Source of the DNA: an uncultured Prevotella sp.
GTDB lineage: Bacteria; Bacteroidota; Bacteroidia; Bacteroidales; Bacteroidaceae
Direction of reading: 5' to 3'
NCBI GenBank assembly: GCA_946999045.1
Contig: CAMQBR010000060.1
Span: 1-10,985 of the forward strand
DNA: 10,985 nt
A model generated the notes under the pieces. It saw only the letters and a program-made list of their open reading frames with translations. It did no database searches and was not told where the DNA came from. Both the position numbers and the translations under genes were made by a program. Within the stretch, counting starts at the first letter, position 1. Each line of letters opens with the position of its first letter. Of this stretch, positions 1-6,408 are shown piece by piece.

Positions 1-407
1 AGTTTGAACGTCTTCAAGGCTCGGTCGATGCCTATGCGCTCCTTTGTCTGTGTGAGATACTCCCCGAAACTCTCCAAGAGCAGGGTTTGGCGGTGGATTT
101 GCCCCTGATAGGCATCCCTCACGTCTGTGGCTGTAAAGGATTCTTCTCTTTCACTGAGTTCGTGAAAGCGTGTGTGGATAAGTGCAGTGCATTCACCAAG
201 TTTCTGATTGACGGACACAGCCATGCTGCTCTTGCCGATAAGCCTTTGCTTGCGGCTGTCCCAAAGAGCGAGCGGAGTCTTACACTTGGTGGAGAAGCCC
301 GAATGGGTTCTGCCAACGGAGATGCGCCCAATGACAGGCACAAGTCCTTTCTTGTCGGTTCGTTTCGCCTGAACGAAGAACGATACTTTGAGTTTGTTTT
401 CTTTCAT
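1..407 (-). CDS. Tyrosine recombinase/integrase of conjugative-transposon type, N-terminal part (cut by window edge)
   Basis: The minus strand is open from an ATG at 407-405 down to the left edge, giving 135 codons without a stop; the catalytic domain lies outside. The product begins MKENKLKVSFFVQAKRTDKK, has GLVPVIGRISVG at residues 21-32 and a W-containing segment near residue 49. This is the pattern of the N-terminal arm-type DNA-binding domain of Bacteroidetes integrases. A helical segment from about residue 95 (TDVRDAYQG) resembles the start of their SAM-like core-binding domain. Such enzymes cut and join DNA at att sites when conjugative or mobilizable transposons integrate or excise. 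The Arg/His/Tyr active-site residues are not visible, so activity cannot be judged. The stretch is richer in G and C than the chromosome genes to its right, as expected for an acquired element. Start choice: first ATG, just downstream of a TAnnTTTG-like motif. Whether the gene is complete beyond the edge is unknown. Confidence 0.85.
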   Translation of the reverse strand, partial: MKENKLKVSFFVQAKRTDKKGLVPVIGRISVGRTHSGFSTKCKTPLALWDSRKQRLIGKSSMAVSVNQKLGECTALIHTRFHELSEREESFTATDVRDAYQGQIHRQTLLLESFGEYLTQTKERIGIDRALKTFK

Positions 408-441
408 TTTTCTGTCGTTTTTTCTAAATTTCCTTTGCTTG

Positions 442-449
442 CAAAGGTA
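442..449 (-). promoter_or_regulatory. Candidate -7 promoter element (TAnnTTTG) for the integrase; also matches an integrase core site
   Basis: Read on the minus strand this is TACCTTTG, an exact match to the Bacteroidetes -7 consensus TAnnTTTG, lying about 35 bp before the integrase ATG. No TTTG is present at the expected -33 spacing, so the promoter call is weak. The wider 10-mer GTACCTTTGC (441-450, minus strand) also fits GTANNTTTGC, known as the conserved core at the attachment sites of CTnDOT-type elements. The two readings cannot be separated from this window. Confidence 0.4.
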
Positions 450-531
450 CAGATGAACAAGTATTCCTGAGCGATGCAGAAAAATGAAAGATGAAGAATA
501 AAAACCTATGACACAGTTGTTTACCTTCAAT

Positions 532-569
532 TCGTAACCCCTTTTTGCTTTTTCCTTGATGGGTTACGA
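532..569. repeat. Inverted repeat in the gene-free stretch upstream of the integrase
   Basis: TCGTAACCC (532-540) and GGGTTACGA (561-569) are exact 9-bp inverted arms around a 20-bp spacer. A further GGTAAC (573-578) makes a second, smaller inverted pair with GTTAC (563-567). The arms lie about 130-160 bp upstream of the integrase start, so they could be recombinase or excisionase binding sites at the element end, or a weak hairpin. The rest of 408-697 shows no gene on either strand and no tRNA. Confidence 0.45.
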
Positions 570-697
570 TTTGGTAACGGAACTCCTGCCGTTTGATGCT
601 CGTTTTCGCTTACCCTCAAAATAGCAAGAAAATGCTAAATGATGATATTTCAAATAGTTACATTCCTTGCGTTTCCCCCTATTCCCCTTCATTCTTA

Positions 698-976
698 ATG
701 ACTGATTATGCCCGCAAGAAATTGAGAGATATCGCCAAAGCTAAAGAGAGTATTTCCATATAAAAAAGGTGGTATCAAGCAGACACAACAATACGCAATG
801 AATACTCCAAGATATCCATCGAAAAATTGTGTGATCTGTTTAACAAACAACACCACTAGTATTACAACAAGCACAAGACTATCGTTTCCGAACAACAGCG
901 TATGCGTCTGAACCTCTCCATGGTAAACTACTATCGCCAGTACTTTCCAAGACTGGGAGGCGTGAAATTAATATAG
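698..976 (+). pseudogene. Decayed IS3-family transposase (orfB N-terminal) fragment with two in-frame stops
   Basis: One plus-strand frame runs from an ATG at 698 to a TAG at 974-976 and reads as protein except for in-frame stops TAA (761-763) and TAG (857-859). After the first stop the frame gives a segment starting RNEYSKISIEKLCDLFNK, then YYNKHKTIVSEQQRM, and ends with YFPRLGGVKL. The order 'KISIEKLC-LF-K...YYKHK...PRLGGVKL' is what the first 60-70 residues of Bacteroidetes IS3-type orfB transposases look like (compare the usual KLCGLFGKTRQAYY and PR-GGRKL). The DDE catalytic core is absent, since the similarity stops right at the TAG. The first 20 codons may come from the end of orfA or from unrelated DNA. 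It is read as a dead insertion-sequence remnant next to the integrase fragment. The family assignment rests on recall of the motif pattern, not on an alignment. Confidence 0.5.
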
Positions 977-1000
977 AACCTATTTCATAGAACCTATTTC
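973..1000. repeat. Perfect 14-bp tandem duplication carrying the element core GGTTCTAT
   Basis: ATAGAACCTATTTC occurs twice head to tail (973-986 and 987-1000). On the minus strand each unit contains GGTTCTAT, the same core found at the ends of the repeat elements at 8162-8418 and 10899-10985. It overlaps the last codon of the IS remnant and lies about 20 bp beyond the stop of the DUF3127 gene. It may be a leftover of an element end or its target duplication. Confidence 0.6.
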
Positions 1001-1018
1001 TAAATAATTGCCACAAAA

Positions 1019-1471
1019 TTAAAAAGGAAGATCATCAGAACTTGCCTCTGTTTCAGTATTTTGTGGTGGAAATGGGGGTACAGATTGCCCTGCGGTAGGA
1101 TCTGTTGCTGTTGCAGAATTGCTTGCTACAGGAGATACGAAAGACTCGGAAGCAGTTGGAGCTATTGGAGCTGCAGACGCACCTTGCACACCATAAGTAG
1201 CTGGATCAACCAAACGTACATCATAGGCTCTGATATTATTAAACCAGCGACCATTATATTCGTGTGCATCTATATCAAACGATACGTTTACTTCTTGCCC
1301 AACTTGAATATTAAATCGCTGCAAACGCTCTTCTCCAAAAACAGTAAATACCATTTTGTGGGGATATTGTTCGTGAGTTTCTATCACGAAATCTTTTGCT
1401 TTCCAATCACCTCTCGCTGATGTACCTTTTCTCTCTTGCATTTCAGCAATAACCTTTCCTTGTAAATCCAT
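1019..1471 (-). CDS. DUF3127 family protein with SSB-like C-terminal tip
   Basis: 150 residues. It starts MDLQGKVIAEMQERKGTSAR and continues with FVIETHEQYP (about residues 28-37), FTVFGEERLQRFNIQVGQE (42-60), VSFDIDAHEYNGRWFNNIRAY (about 63-83), all hallmarks of the Bacteroidetes DUF3127 family, a predicted OB-fold-like domain. Residues from about 90 to 140 are a low-complexity linker rich in Ala, Ser, Thr and Pro. The last seven residues, SSDDLPF, match the acidic tip of bacterial SSB proteins (DDDIPF type). A folded OB-like core, disordered linker and acidic Phe-terminated tip is the SSB layout, so a role in DNA metabolism is a fair inference, though I know of no proven function. It is divergent from dnaN, and its upstream region contains a diverged repeat element with a TAATTTTG -7-like motif. 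No Shine-Dalgarno sequence is seen; the single ATG at 1471 gives the family's usual N-terminus. Confidence 0.88.
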   Translation of the reverse strand: MDLQGKVIAEMQERKGTSARGDWKAKDFVIETHEQYPHKMVFTVFGEERLQRFNIQVGQEVNVSFDIDAHEYNGRWFNNIRAYDVRLVDPATYGVQGASAAPIAPTASESFVSPVASNSATATDPTAGQSVPPFPPQNTETEASSDDLPF

Positions 1472-1494
1472 TTGTATATTAGGTTTTAATATAA

Positions 1495-1566
1495 GGCTGG
1501 GTCTATTTAAAATTAGCTTTGTTATATTTTGAACTTATTTTTAAGGCCAAAATTATAGAACCTGCC
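1495..1566. mobile_element. Shrunken, diverged copy of the MITE-like repeat element (72 bp)
   Basis: The left end GGCTGGGTCTAT and the reverse complement of the right end, GGCAGGTTCTAT, agree at 10 of 12 positions, so the unit has terminal inverted repeats. Just inside the left end, AAATTAGCTTTG and then ACTTATTTTTAAGGCC align with AAATTAGCTTTG and ACTATTTTTGAGGTC of the complete element at 8162. The interior of the long copy (about 180 bp) is missing. It fills part of the divergent space between the DUF3127 gene and dnaN. Two -7-like motifs lie in it: TAGCTTTG (1514-1521, towards dnaN) and TAATTTTG (minus strand, 1548-1555, towards DUF3127). Confidence 0.5.
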
Positions 1567-1609
1567 ATAAATATATTCGTAAATGTCTATGTTGCGAAAT
1601 TAGCAAAAT

Positions 1610-1637
1610 ACTTTTAAAAAGCGAAACTTTTAAAGCG
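1610..1637. repeat. Direct repeat just upstream of the dnaN promoter
   Basis: ACTTTTAAAAAGCG (1610-1623) and ACTTTTAAAGCG (1626-1637) are two near-identical copies that differ by two A residues. They end six bases before the candidate -33 element of dnaN, a usual place for an activator or repressor. In such A/T-rich DNA it could also be chance. Confidence 0.35.
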
Positions 1638-1642
1638 TTTTT

Positions 1643-1674
1643 TTTGTTTTAGCCAAAGCTTTTTCGTATTTTTG
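1643..1674 (+). promoter_or_regulatory. Candidate Bacteroidetes-type promoter of dnaN
   Basis: TTTG at 1643-1646 (-33) and TATTTTTG at 1667-1674 (-7, exact TAnnTTTG) are separated by 20 bp, close to the usual spacing for the primary sigma factor of this phylum. Transcription would start near 1680, leaving a leader of roughly 35 nt before the dnaN ATG at 1714. An in-frame ATG at 1672 would sit inside the -7 element, which argues against using it as the start. Confidence 0.6.
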
Positions 1675-1713
1675 TGCCTACGTAATACGAATAACAAATT
1701 AAACATTATACCC

Positions 1714-2838
1714 ATGAGATTTACATTGTCAAGCAGTGCATTGAACAATCGTTTACAAATGCTATCAAAGGTTATCAATCCTAAGAACTCGCTTCCTATA
1801 TTGGATTATTTTCTCTTCGATATTTGTAATAACTTGCTGTACATTACTGCAAGCGATAGCGAGAATGTAATGAAAACCTCGGTAGAACTTGATGAATGCG
1901 ATGGAGATTGCAAATTTGCAGTTCCCAATCGTACCATTTTAGATGCAGTAAAAGAGCTACCTGAGCAACCACTAACATTCGAAGTAAATACATTAAATTA
2001 TACTATCAATATATCCTATCAAAACGGTGCATACAATTTTACGGCACAAAGTGCTGAAGAATATCCTATTACACAGGAAATATCTGAAGGAGCATCAAAT
2101 ATATCAATTGGTTCAAGTATATTAAATGACAATATTAACAGAACCATCTTTGCTACTGCACAAGACGAATTGCGCCCTGTAATGAATGGTATCTTTTTTG
2201 ATTTAACAGCAGATCATTTAGCTATTGTTGCCAGCGACGGACATAAACTGGTTAGAAACAAGAACTTTAATATAAAAAGCAATACACCTGCAGCATTCAT
2301 CTTGCCAAAGAAACCAGCAACCCTTCTAAAAAACGTTCTTGTAAAAGGAGAAAACGATGTATCAATTAAATTTGACGGAAAGAACGCAGAAATACACTAT
2401 ACTGGTGGTATGTTGAGCTGTAGACTCATTGAAGGAAAATATCCCAACTATAATTCAGTAATCCCTACCAATAATCCTAACCAACTTACAGTTGATCGTA
2501 AAACTTTGTTAGGAGCATTAAGGCGTATCTTACCTTTTGCAAGTGAAAGCAGTCAGCTAGTTCGCTTTCACTTAGAAACAGGCAAGTTAGAGCTTTCATC
2601 TGAAGACTTAGACTTCTCAACAAGCGCACATGAGAATATTATCTGCAACTATGACGGTCAAACTATGAACATCGGTTTTAAAGGTAGTTCCTTGACAGAA
2701 ATATTAACTAATTTGGAAAGTGATGACATAACTATCCAATTAGCCGATCCAAGCAGAGCAGGTGTCATTGTTCCTGCCACTCAACCAGAAAACCAAGAAA
2801 TACTGATGCTCATTATGCCTATGTTGCTAAACGACTAA
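1714..2838 (+). CDS. dnaN: DNA polymerase III beta subunit (sliding clamp)
   Basis: 374 residues, the usual length in Bacteroidales. It forms the ring-shaped dimer that holds DNA polymerase III and many repair proteins on DNA. It starts MRFTLSSSALNNRLQMLSKV, the typical first helix and strand of the clamp, followed by NSLPILDYF. The conserved RLIEGKYPNY motif is at residues 237-246, and the C-terminal MPMLL (368-372) corresponds to the MPMRL end of the E. coli protein, which lines the partner-binding pocket. Three repeated clamp domains of about 120 residues fit the length. The frame is open further upstream to an ATG at 1672, but those 14 extra codons fall in the promoter and do not look like clamp sequence, so 1714 is preferred. 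It is preceded by a TTTG/TAnnTTTG promoter and followed by a hairpin terminator, so it may be expressed largely on its own. Confidence 0.96.
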   Translation: MRFTLSSSALNNRLQMLSKVINPKNSLPILDYFLFDICNNLLYITASDSENVMKTSVELDECDGDCKFAVPNRTILDAVKELPEQPLTFEVNTLNYTINISYQNGAYNFTAQSAEEYPITQEISEGASNISIGSSILNDNINRTIFATAQDELRPVMNGIFFDLTADHLAIVASDGHKLVRNKNFNIKSNTPAAFILPKKPATLLKNVLVKGENDVSIKFDGKNAEIHYTGGMLSCRLIEGKYPNYNSVIPTNNPNQLTVDRKTLLGALRRILPFASESSQLVRFHLETGKLELSSEDLDFSTSAHENIICNYDGQTMNIGFKGSSLTEILTNLESDDITIQLADPSRAGVIVPATQPENQEILMLIMPMLLND

Positions 2839-2862
2839 AAAACTATCAGTTTTAATTCTATA

Positions 2863-2916
2863 AGATGTATCTACTTACACATGAAAATTCATAGTTAGTA
2901 GATACATCTCATTTTT
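2863..2916 (+). terminator. Hairpin terminator between dnaN and the exonuclease gene
   Basis: AGATGTATCTACT (2863-2875) and AGTAGATACATCT (2897-2909) form a perfect 13-bp stem with a loop of about 21 nt that can pair two more bases. A run of five T (2912-2916) follows. It lies 25 bp after the dnaN stop and ends 29 bp before the next start. It would separate dnaN from the downstream genes, or attenuate read-through. The stem is A/T-rich, so termination may be partial. Confidence 0.7.
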
Positions 2917-2944
2917 ATATCTACCTCTATAATTTATTATTAAT

Positions 2945-3799
2945 ATGAAACTTAACTTAAAAAAGCCCATTATTATATTCGATCTTGAAACAACAGGTTT
3001 AGACCTCGTAAAAGATAGAATTATACAAATATCATACATTAAAGTGTATCCTGACGGAAAGGAAGAAAGAGAAAACATTTTTGTTAATCCTGATAAAGAA
3101 ATTCCTTCTGATGTTACACTACTAACAGGTATTAGCAATGACGATGTAAAAGATGCACCTAAATTTAAAGAATTGGCTGCTCTACTCAATAATAAGTTCA
3201 AGGGCTGCGATTTTGCTGGTTACAATTCAAATCACTTTGATGTACCCATGTTAGCAGAAGAGTTTTTGAGAGCCGGTGTTGACTTTGACTTTTCTAAATG
3301 CAACTTGATAGATGTGCAAAGTATTTTCCATAAAATGGAACGTAGAAACCTTGCAGCTGCTTATAAATTCTATTGTGGAAGAAAAATGGAAGATGACTTT
3401 GAAGCTCACAAAGCCGATCAAGATGCCGAGGCAACTTACAGGGTATTCATGGGCGAATTGGATAAATATAACCCTGAAACAGCTGAAGAGGAAGACAGAG
3501 CCTTACCTAACGACATGATATATCTAGCAGAATTTTCTAAAATGAATGATAACGTTGACTTCGCTGGACGAATTGTTTGGAAAGAAAAAACCAACAAAGA
3601 GGGCAAAGTTGTGATGCAAAAAGATGGCACACCCTGCAAGCAAGAAGTTTTTAACTTTGGCAAGTACAAAGGTTGGGCTGTAGCCGATGTCCTTAATAAA
3701 GACCCCGGATATTATAACTGGATGCTGGCAAACGACTTTACAAATAACACAAAACAGGTACTTACTCGCATTCGTCTTAAACAATTAACAAATAATTAA
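2945..3799 (+). CDS. DEDDh 3'-5' exonuclease (DnaQ/epsilon-like) with ExoX-like C-terminal domain
   Basis: 284 residues. The N-terminal ~170 residues are a DnaQ-type exonuclease that removes nucleotides from 3' ends: Exo I motif FDLETTG with D13 and E15, Exo II GYNSNHFD with D99, and Exo III AHKADQDAEA with H155 and D160. All four acidic residues and the histidine of the DEDDh class are present, so it should be active. The segment from about residue 205 to the end holds FNFGKYKGWAVADVL and PGYYNWMLAND, a pattern shared with the C-terminal domain of exodeoxyribonuclease X-like proteins. It is often annotated as a DNA polymerase III epsilon subunit, but the extra domain and lack of a polymerase-binding tail make a repair or processing nuclease equally likely. 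It sits after dnaN and 11 nt before the next gene, probably as the first gene of a transcript running to 8085. Confidence 0.9.
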   Translation: MKLNLKKPIIIFDLETTGLDLVKDRIIQISYIKVYPDGKEERENIFVNPDKEIPSDVTLLTGISNDDVKDAPKFKELAALLNNKFKGCDFAGYNSNHFDVPMLAEEFLRAGVDFDFSKCNLIDVQSIFHKMERRNLAAAYKFYCGRKMEDDFEAHKADQDAEATYRVFMGELDKYNPETAEEEDRALPNDMIYLAEFSKMNDNVDFAGRIVWKEKTNKEGKVVMQKDGTPCKQEVFNFGKYKGWAVADVLNKDPGYYNWMLANDFTNNTKQVLTRIRLKQLTNN

Positions 3800-3810
3800 A
3801 AGTTTTATTT

Positions 3811-4725
3811 ATGAATAAGCTACGAGCAATCTTCATTCTCTTCTTTTTTCTAACCATATTGGCAATACCCACATATGCTCAAGAGCTATATGCAAAAGTG
3901 CATATCAATCATAGTCAAATACAAGGTACTGATGCCAGTGTATTTGAGAATTTAGAAAAAACGCTCACCGCTTTCATCAATGACAGACAATGGACACACT
4001 TACATTTTAAACGAATAGAACGTATTCCGTGCAACTTCAATATCACTATTACCAAATACGATCAAGCATCTAATATGTTTACTTGCAAAGCTTTAATACA
4101 AGCTAATCGCCCTGTATATAATTCGGCTTATACTTCTACCTTATATAATAATACGGACAATGACTTTAATTTTGAGTTTACACAATTTGAACAACTCAAC
4201 TTTAAAGAAACAAACATTGATAACCAACTTACTACCCTCATTGCTTATTATGCCTATCTCATTATAGGCTTAGACCTTGATTCGTTTTCGCCTATGGGGG
4301 GAGAAGATGTTCTTCAACGCTGCCTCAACCTCACAAATAATGCACAAAACTTAAACTTTACAGGGTGGAAAGCATTCAACGACAACCGCAACAGATTTGC
4401 TATTATCAACGACTATATGGACAATGCCATGAAACCATTTAGGCAACTGCAATACAATTATTACAGAAAGGGGCTTGACCAAATGGCAAATAATGCAGAA
4501 AGAGGACGAATTAACATTACAGCTGCATTAGAAGAAGAATTAAAGAAGAGTCACGATAACCGACCATTGAGTGCCTTACCACAGATATGGACTGATTATA
4601 AACGAGATGAGTTGGCAAACATCTATCAAGGTAAAGGTACCCAAAAGGAGAAAGAAAAAGTATATGAAATATTATTTACAATAAATGCTTCGCAAAATAA
4701 TGCGTGGGAAAAAATAAAAGAATAA
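3811..4725 (+). CDS. DUF4835 family exported protein (PorD-like)
   Basis: 304 residues. A signal peptide is clear: MNKLRA, then a hydrophobic stretch IFILFFFLTILAI and likely cleavage after TYA at about residue 23. The mature start ELYAKVHINHSQIQGTDASVF and the following FINDRQWT are the signature of the Bacteroidetes DUF4835 family; later segments include IAYYAYLIIGLDLDSFSP and GGEDVLQRC. As far as I recall, some pipelines now call this family PorD and link it to type IX secretion; that link is memory, not something visible here. It is periplasmic or outer-membrane associated, with no lipobox cysteine. It lies 11 nt after the exonuclease and its TAA is 3 nt before the recN ATG, so translation with recN is probably coupled although the functions look unrelated. 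The family name is firm; the role is not. Confidence 0.85.
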   Translation: MNKLRAIFILFFFLTILAIPTYAQELYAKVHINHSQIQGTDASVFENLEKTLTAFINDRQWTHLHFKRIERIPCNFNITITKYDQASNMFTCKALIQANRPVYNSAYTSTLYNNTDNDFNFEFTQFEQLNFKETNIDNQLTTLIAYYAYLIIGLDLDSFSPMGGEDVLQRCLNLTNNAQNLNFTGWKAFNDNRNRFAIINDYMDNAMKPFRQLQYNYYRKGLDQMANNAERGRINITAALEEELKKSHDNRPLSALPQIWTDYKRDELANIYQGKGTQKEKEKVYEILFTINASQNNAWEKIKE

Positions 4726-4728
4726 GAG

Positions 4729-6390
4729 ATGCTAAAACTACTACACATACAAAATTTTACCATTATAGATGAACTTTATATCGAGTTCTTTCCTGGTTTC
4801 TCTGTTATTACAGGAGAAACTGGTGCTGGTAAAAGTATTATTTTGGGCGCAATAGGACTCCTAAAAGGCAATAGGGCTGATACAAAACAAATAAGATTGG
4901 GCAATAAACGATGCATTATAGAAGCTCATTTTGATGTAAGCAGATATGGCTTGAAAACATTTTTTGACCAAAATAATATTGATTATGATGCAAATGATTG
5001 TATCTTACGACGTGAAATAAATGTGTCTGGAAAAAGTAGAGCCTTTATCAATGATAGTCCTGCCCCACTTTCAGTAATGAAAGAGCTGGGCGAATTACTC
5101 ATTGATATCCATTCACAACACCAAAATCTCCTGCTCAATAAAGAAGATTTTCAACTGCATGTAGTGGATATTATCACACAAGACAATAAATTACTTGAAG
5201 CATATCAAACAAGTTTCTTAAAATATAAAAAAGCACAAACGTATCTTCAAAACCTAAAGACAAATATGGCTAAAAATCAAGAGAATGAAGATTTCTTGCG
5301 CTTTCAATATCAAGAACTAAAACAAGCTCAACTATCAGATGGTGAACAGGATACATTAGAGCAAGAGGTCTCAACCCTTGAACATGCAGAAGATATAAAA
5401 ACAGCATTGTATCAAGCAGAAAATATGCTATCAAACGAGTCGAACGGAACAGTTGAAACTATTACAGAAGTTAATCAAGCTCTGCAAAATATCAAGGATG
5501 TTTATCCTCCCATTCAAGAAATAAGTAAACGAATAGAGAGTTGCTACATCGAAATAAAAGATATTTTGCAAGATATAAGCACACAAACGGAAGCTATAGA
5601 ATATGATCCACAGCAACTGGAAGAAAAACAATTGCGTTTGGATTTAATCAATACTTTAGAGCATAAATTCCACGTAGAGAGCATTGCAGAACTATTACAA
5701 AAACAAAATGAGCTACAAAAACAATTGTCGAACATTGACAATAGCGATGAAGAACTAAAGCAACAAGAAGCTATTGTGGCACAACTTCTTAACGAATGTA
5801 CACAAAAAGCCAAAGCTCTCAGCCAAATCCGAAAGAAGGCTTCAAAGATTATAGAAGGCGAAATGATAAAGCGACTTGCGCCTTTAGGCATTCCACACAT
5901 ACAATTCAAAGTTGCTTTTACAGAAAAAGAATTGTACATAGACGGCTGCGACAGTGTTTCATTCCTGTTCAGTGCCAACACCAATTCACCTTTGCAACCT
6001 GTATCTCAAGTTGCATCTGGAGGTGAGATTGCACGTGTTATGCTCTCTCTTAAAGCCATGATTAGCGGTGCTGTTAAGCTTCCAACCATCATCTTTGATG
6101 AAATTGACACTGGTGTAAGCGGAAAGGTGGCAGAAAAAATGGCAAACATTATGGCTGAAATGGGTAACAACAATCGACAAGTTATCAGTATTACACACCT
6201 TCCACAGATTGCTGCATTGGGCAAAAATCATTATAAAGTTTCTAAAAAAGAAGCAAAAAATGGCACTATTAGCACCATGTATCACCTTAACCCACAACAG
6301 AGAATAGAAGAAATTGCACAAATGTTAAGCGGCAGCAACATTACAGAAGCTGCTTTGGCAAATGCTCGCGAATTATTGAAAATTAACTAA
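4729..6390 (+). CDS. recN: DNA repair protein RecN (SMC-like ATPase)
   Basis: 553 residues, the normal RecN length. RecN is a cytoplasmic SMC-type ATPase that acts at double-strand breaks and promotes sister-chromatid cohesion during recombinational repair. The N-terminus LKLLHIQNFTIIDELYIEF is typical, with Walker A GETGAGKS at 29-36. The middle (about 155-370) is rich in Glu, Gln, Lys and Leu and forms the short coiled-coil arm (for example QQLEEKQLRLDLINTLEHKF). The C-terminal ATPase half has the ABC signature SGGE at 430-433, Walker B FDEID with D457, E458 and D460, then TGVSG, and the switch motif THLPQIAA with H490. All catalytic residues are present. It lies 3 nt after the DUF4835 gene and 18 nt before the TPR gene. 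No LexA-type box is obvious. Confidence 0.97.
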   Translation: MLKLLHIQNFTIIDELYIEFFPGFSVITGETGAGKSIILGAIGLLKGNRADTKQIRLGNKRCIIEAHFDVSRYGLKTFFDQNNIDYDANDCILRREINVSGKSRAFINDSPAPLSVMKELGELLIDIHSQHQNLLLNKEDFQLHVVDIITQDNKLLEAYQTSFLKYKKAQTYLQNLKTNMAKNQENEDFLRFQYQELKQAQLSDGEQDTLEQEVSTLEHAEDIKTALYQAENMLSNESNGTVETITEVNQALQNIKDVYPPIQEISKRIESCYIEIKDILQDISTQTEAIEYDPQQLEEKQLRLDLINTLEHKFHVESIAELLQKQNELQKQLSNIDNSDEELKQQEAIVAQLLNECTQKAKALSQIRKKASKIIEGEMIKRLAPLGIPHIQFKVAFTEKELYIDGCDSVSFLFSANTNSPLQPVSQVASGGEIARVMLSLKAMISGAVKLPTIIFDEIDTGVSGKVAEKMANIMAEMGNNNRQVISITHLPQIAALGKNHYKVSKKEAKNGTISTMYHLNPQQRIEEIAQMLSGSNITEAALANARELLKIN

Positions 6391-6408
6391 CACTTATACT
6401 ATAACACG

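Noticed and set aside
87..470. Plus-strand open frame of 127 codons
   Set aside because: It lies antisense to the integrase fragment, whose minus-strand protein has a clear family pattern; the plus-strand product is rich in Phe, Ser and Cys and matches nothing recognisable.
690..900. Minus-strand open frame of 66 codons at 695-895 with a hydrophobic product
   Set aside because: It is antisense to the IS3-like remnant, whose plus-strand frame gives recognisable transposase sequence; the hydrophobic product is a by-product of Lys/Asn/Gln-rich codons on the other strand.
1061..1420. Plus-strand open frame antisense to DUF3127
   Set aside because: The product is a Cys/Trp-rich string with no domain pattern, while the minus strand encodes a full DUF3127 protein ending in a conserved tip.
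1672..1713. Longer dnaN start giving 14 extra N-terminal residues
   Set aside because: The ATG at 1672 falls in the candidate -7 element, the extra residues do not resemble clamp N-termini, and 1714 gives the family's standard start and length.
5544..5984. Minus-strand open frame of 146 codons within recN
   Set aside because: It is antisense to the coiled-coil region of recN; its Ser/Cys/Phe richness is the mirror image of Glu/Gln/Lys codons, not a real protein.
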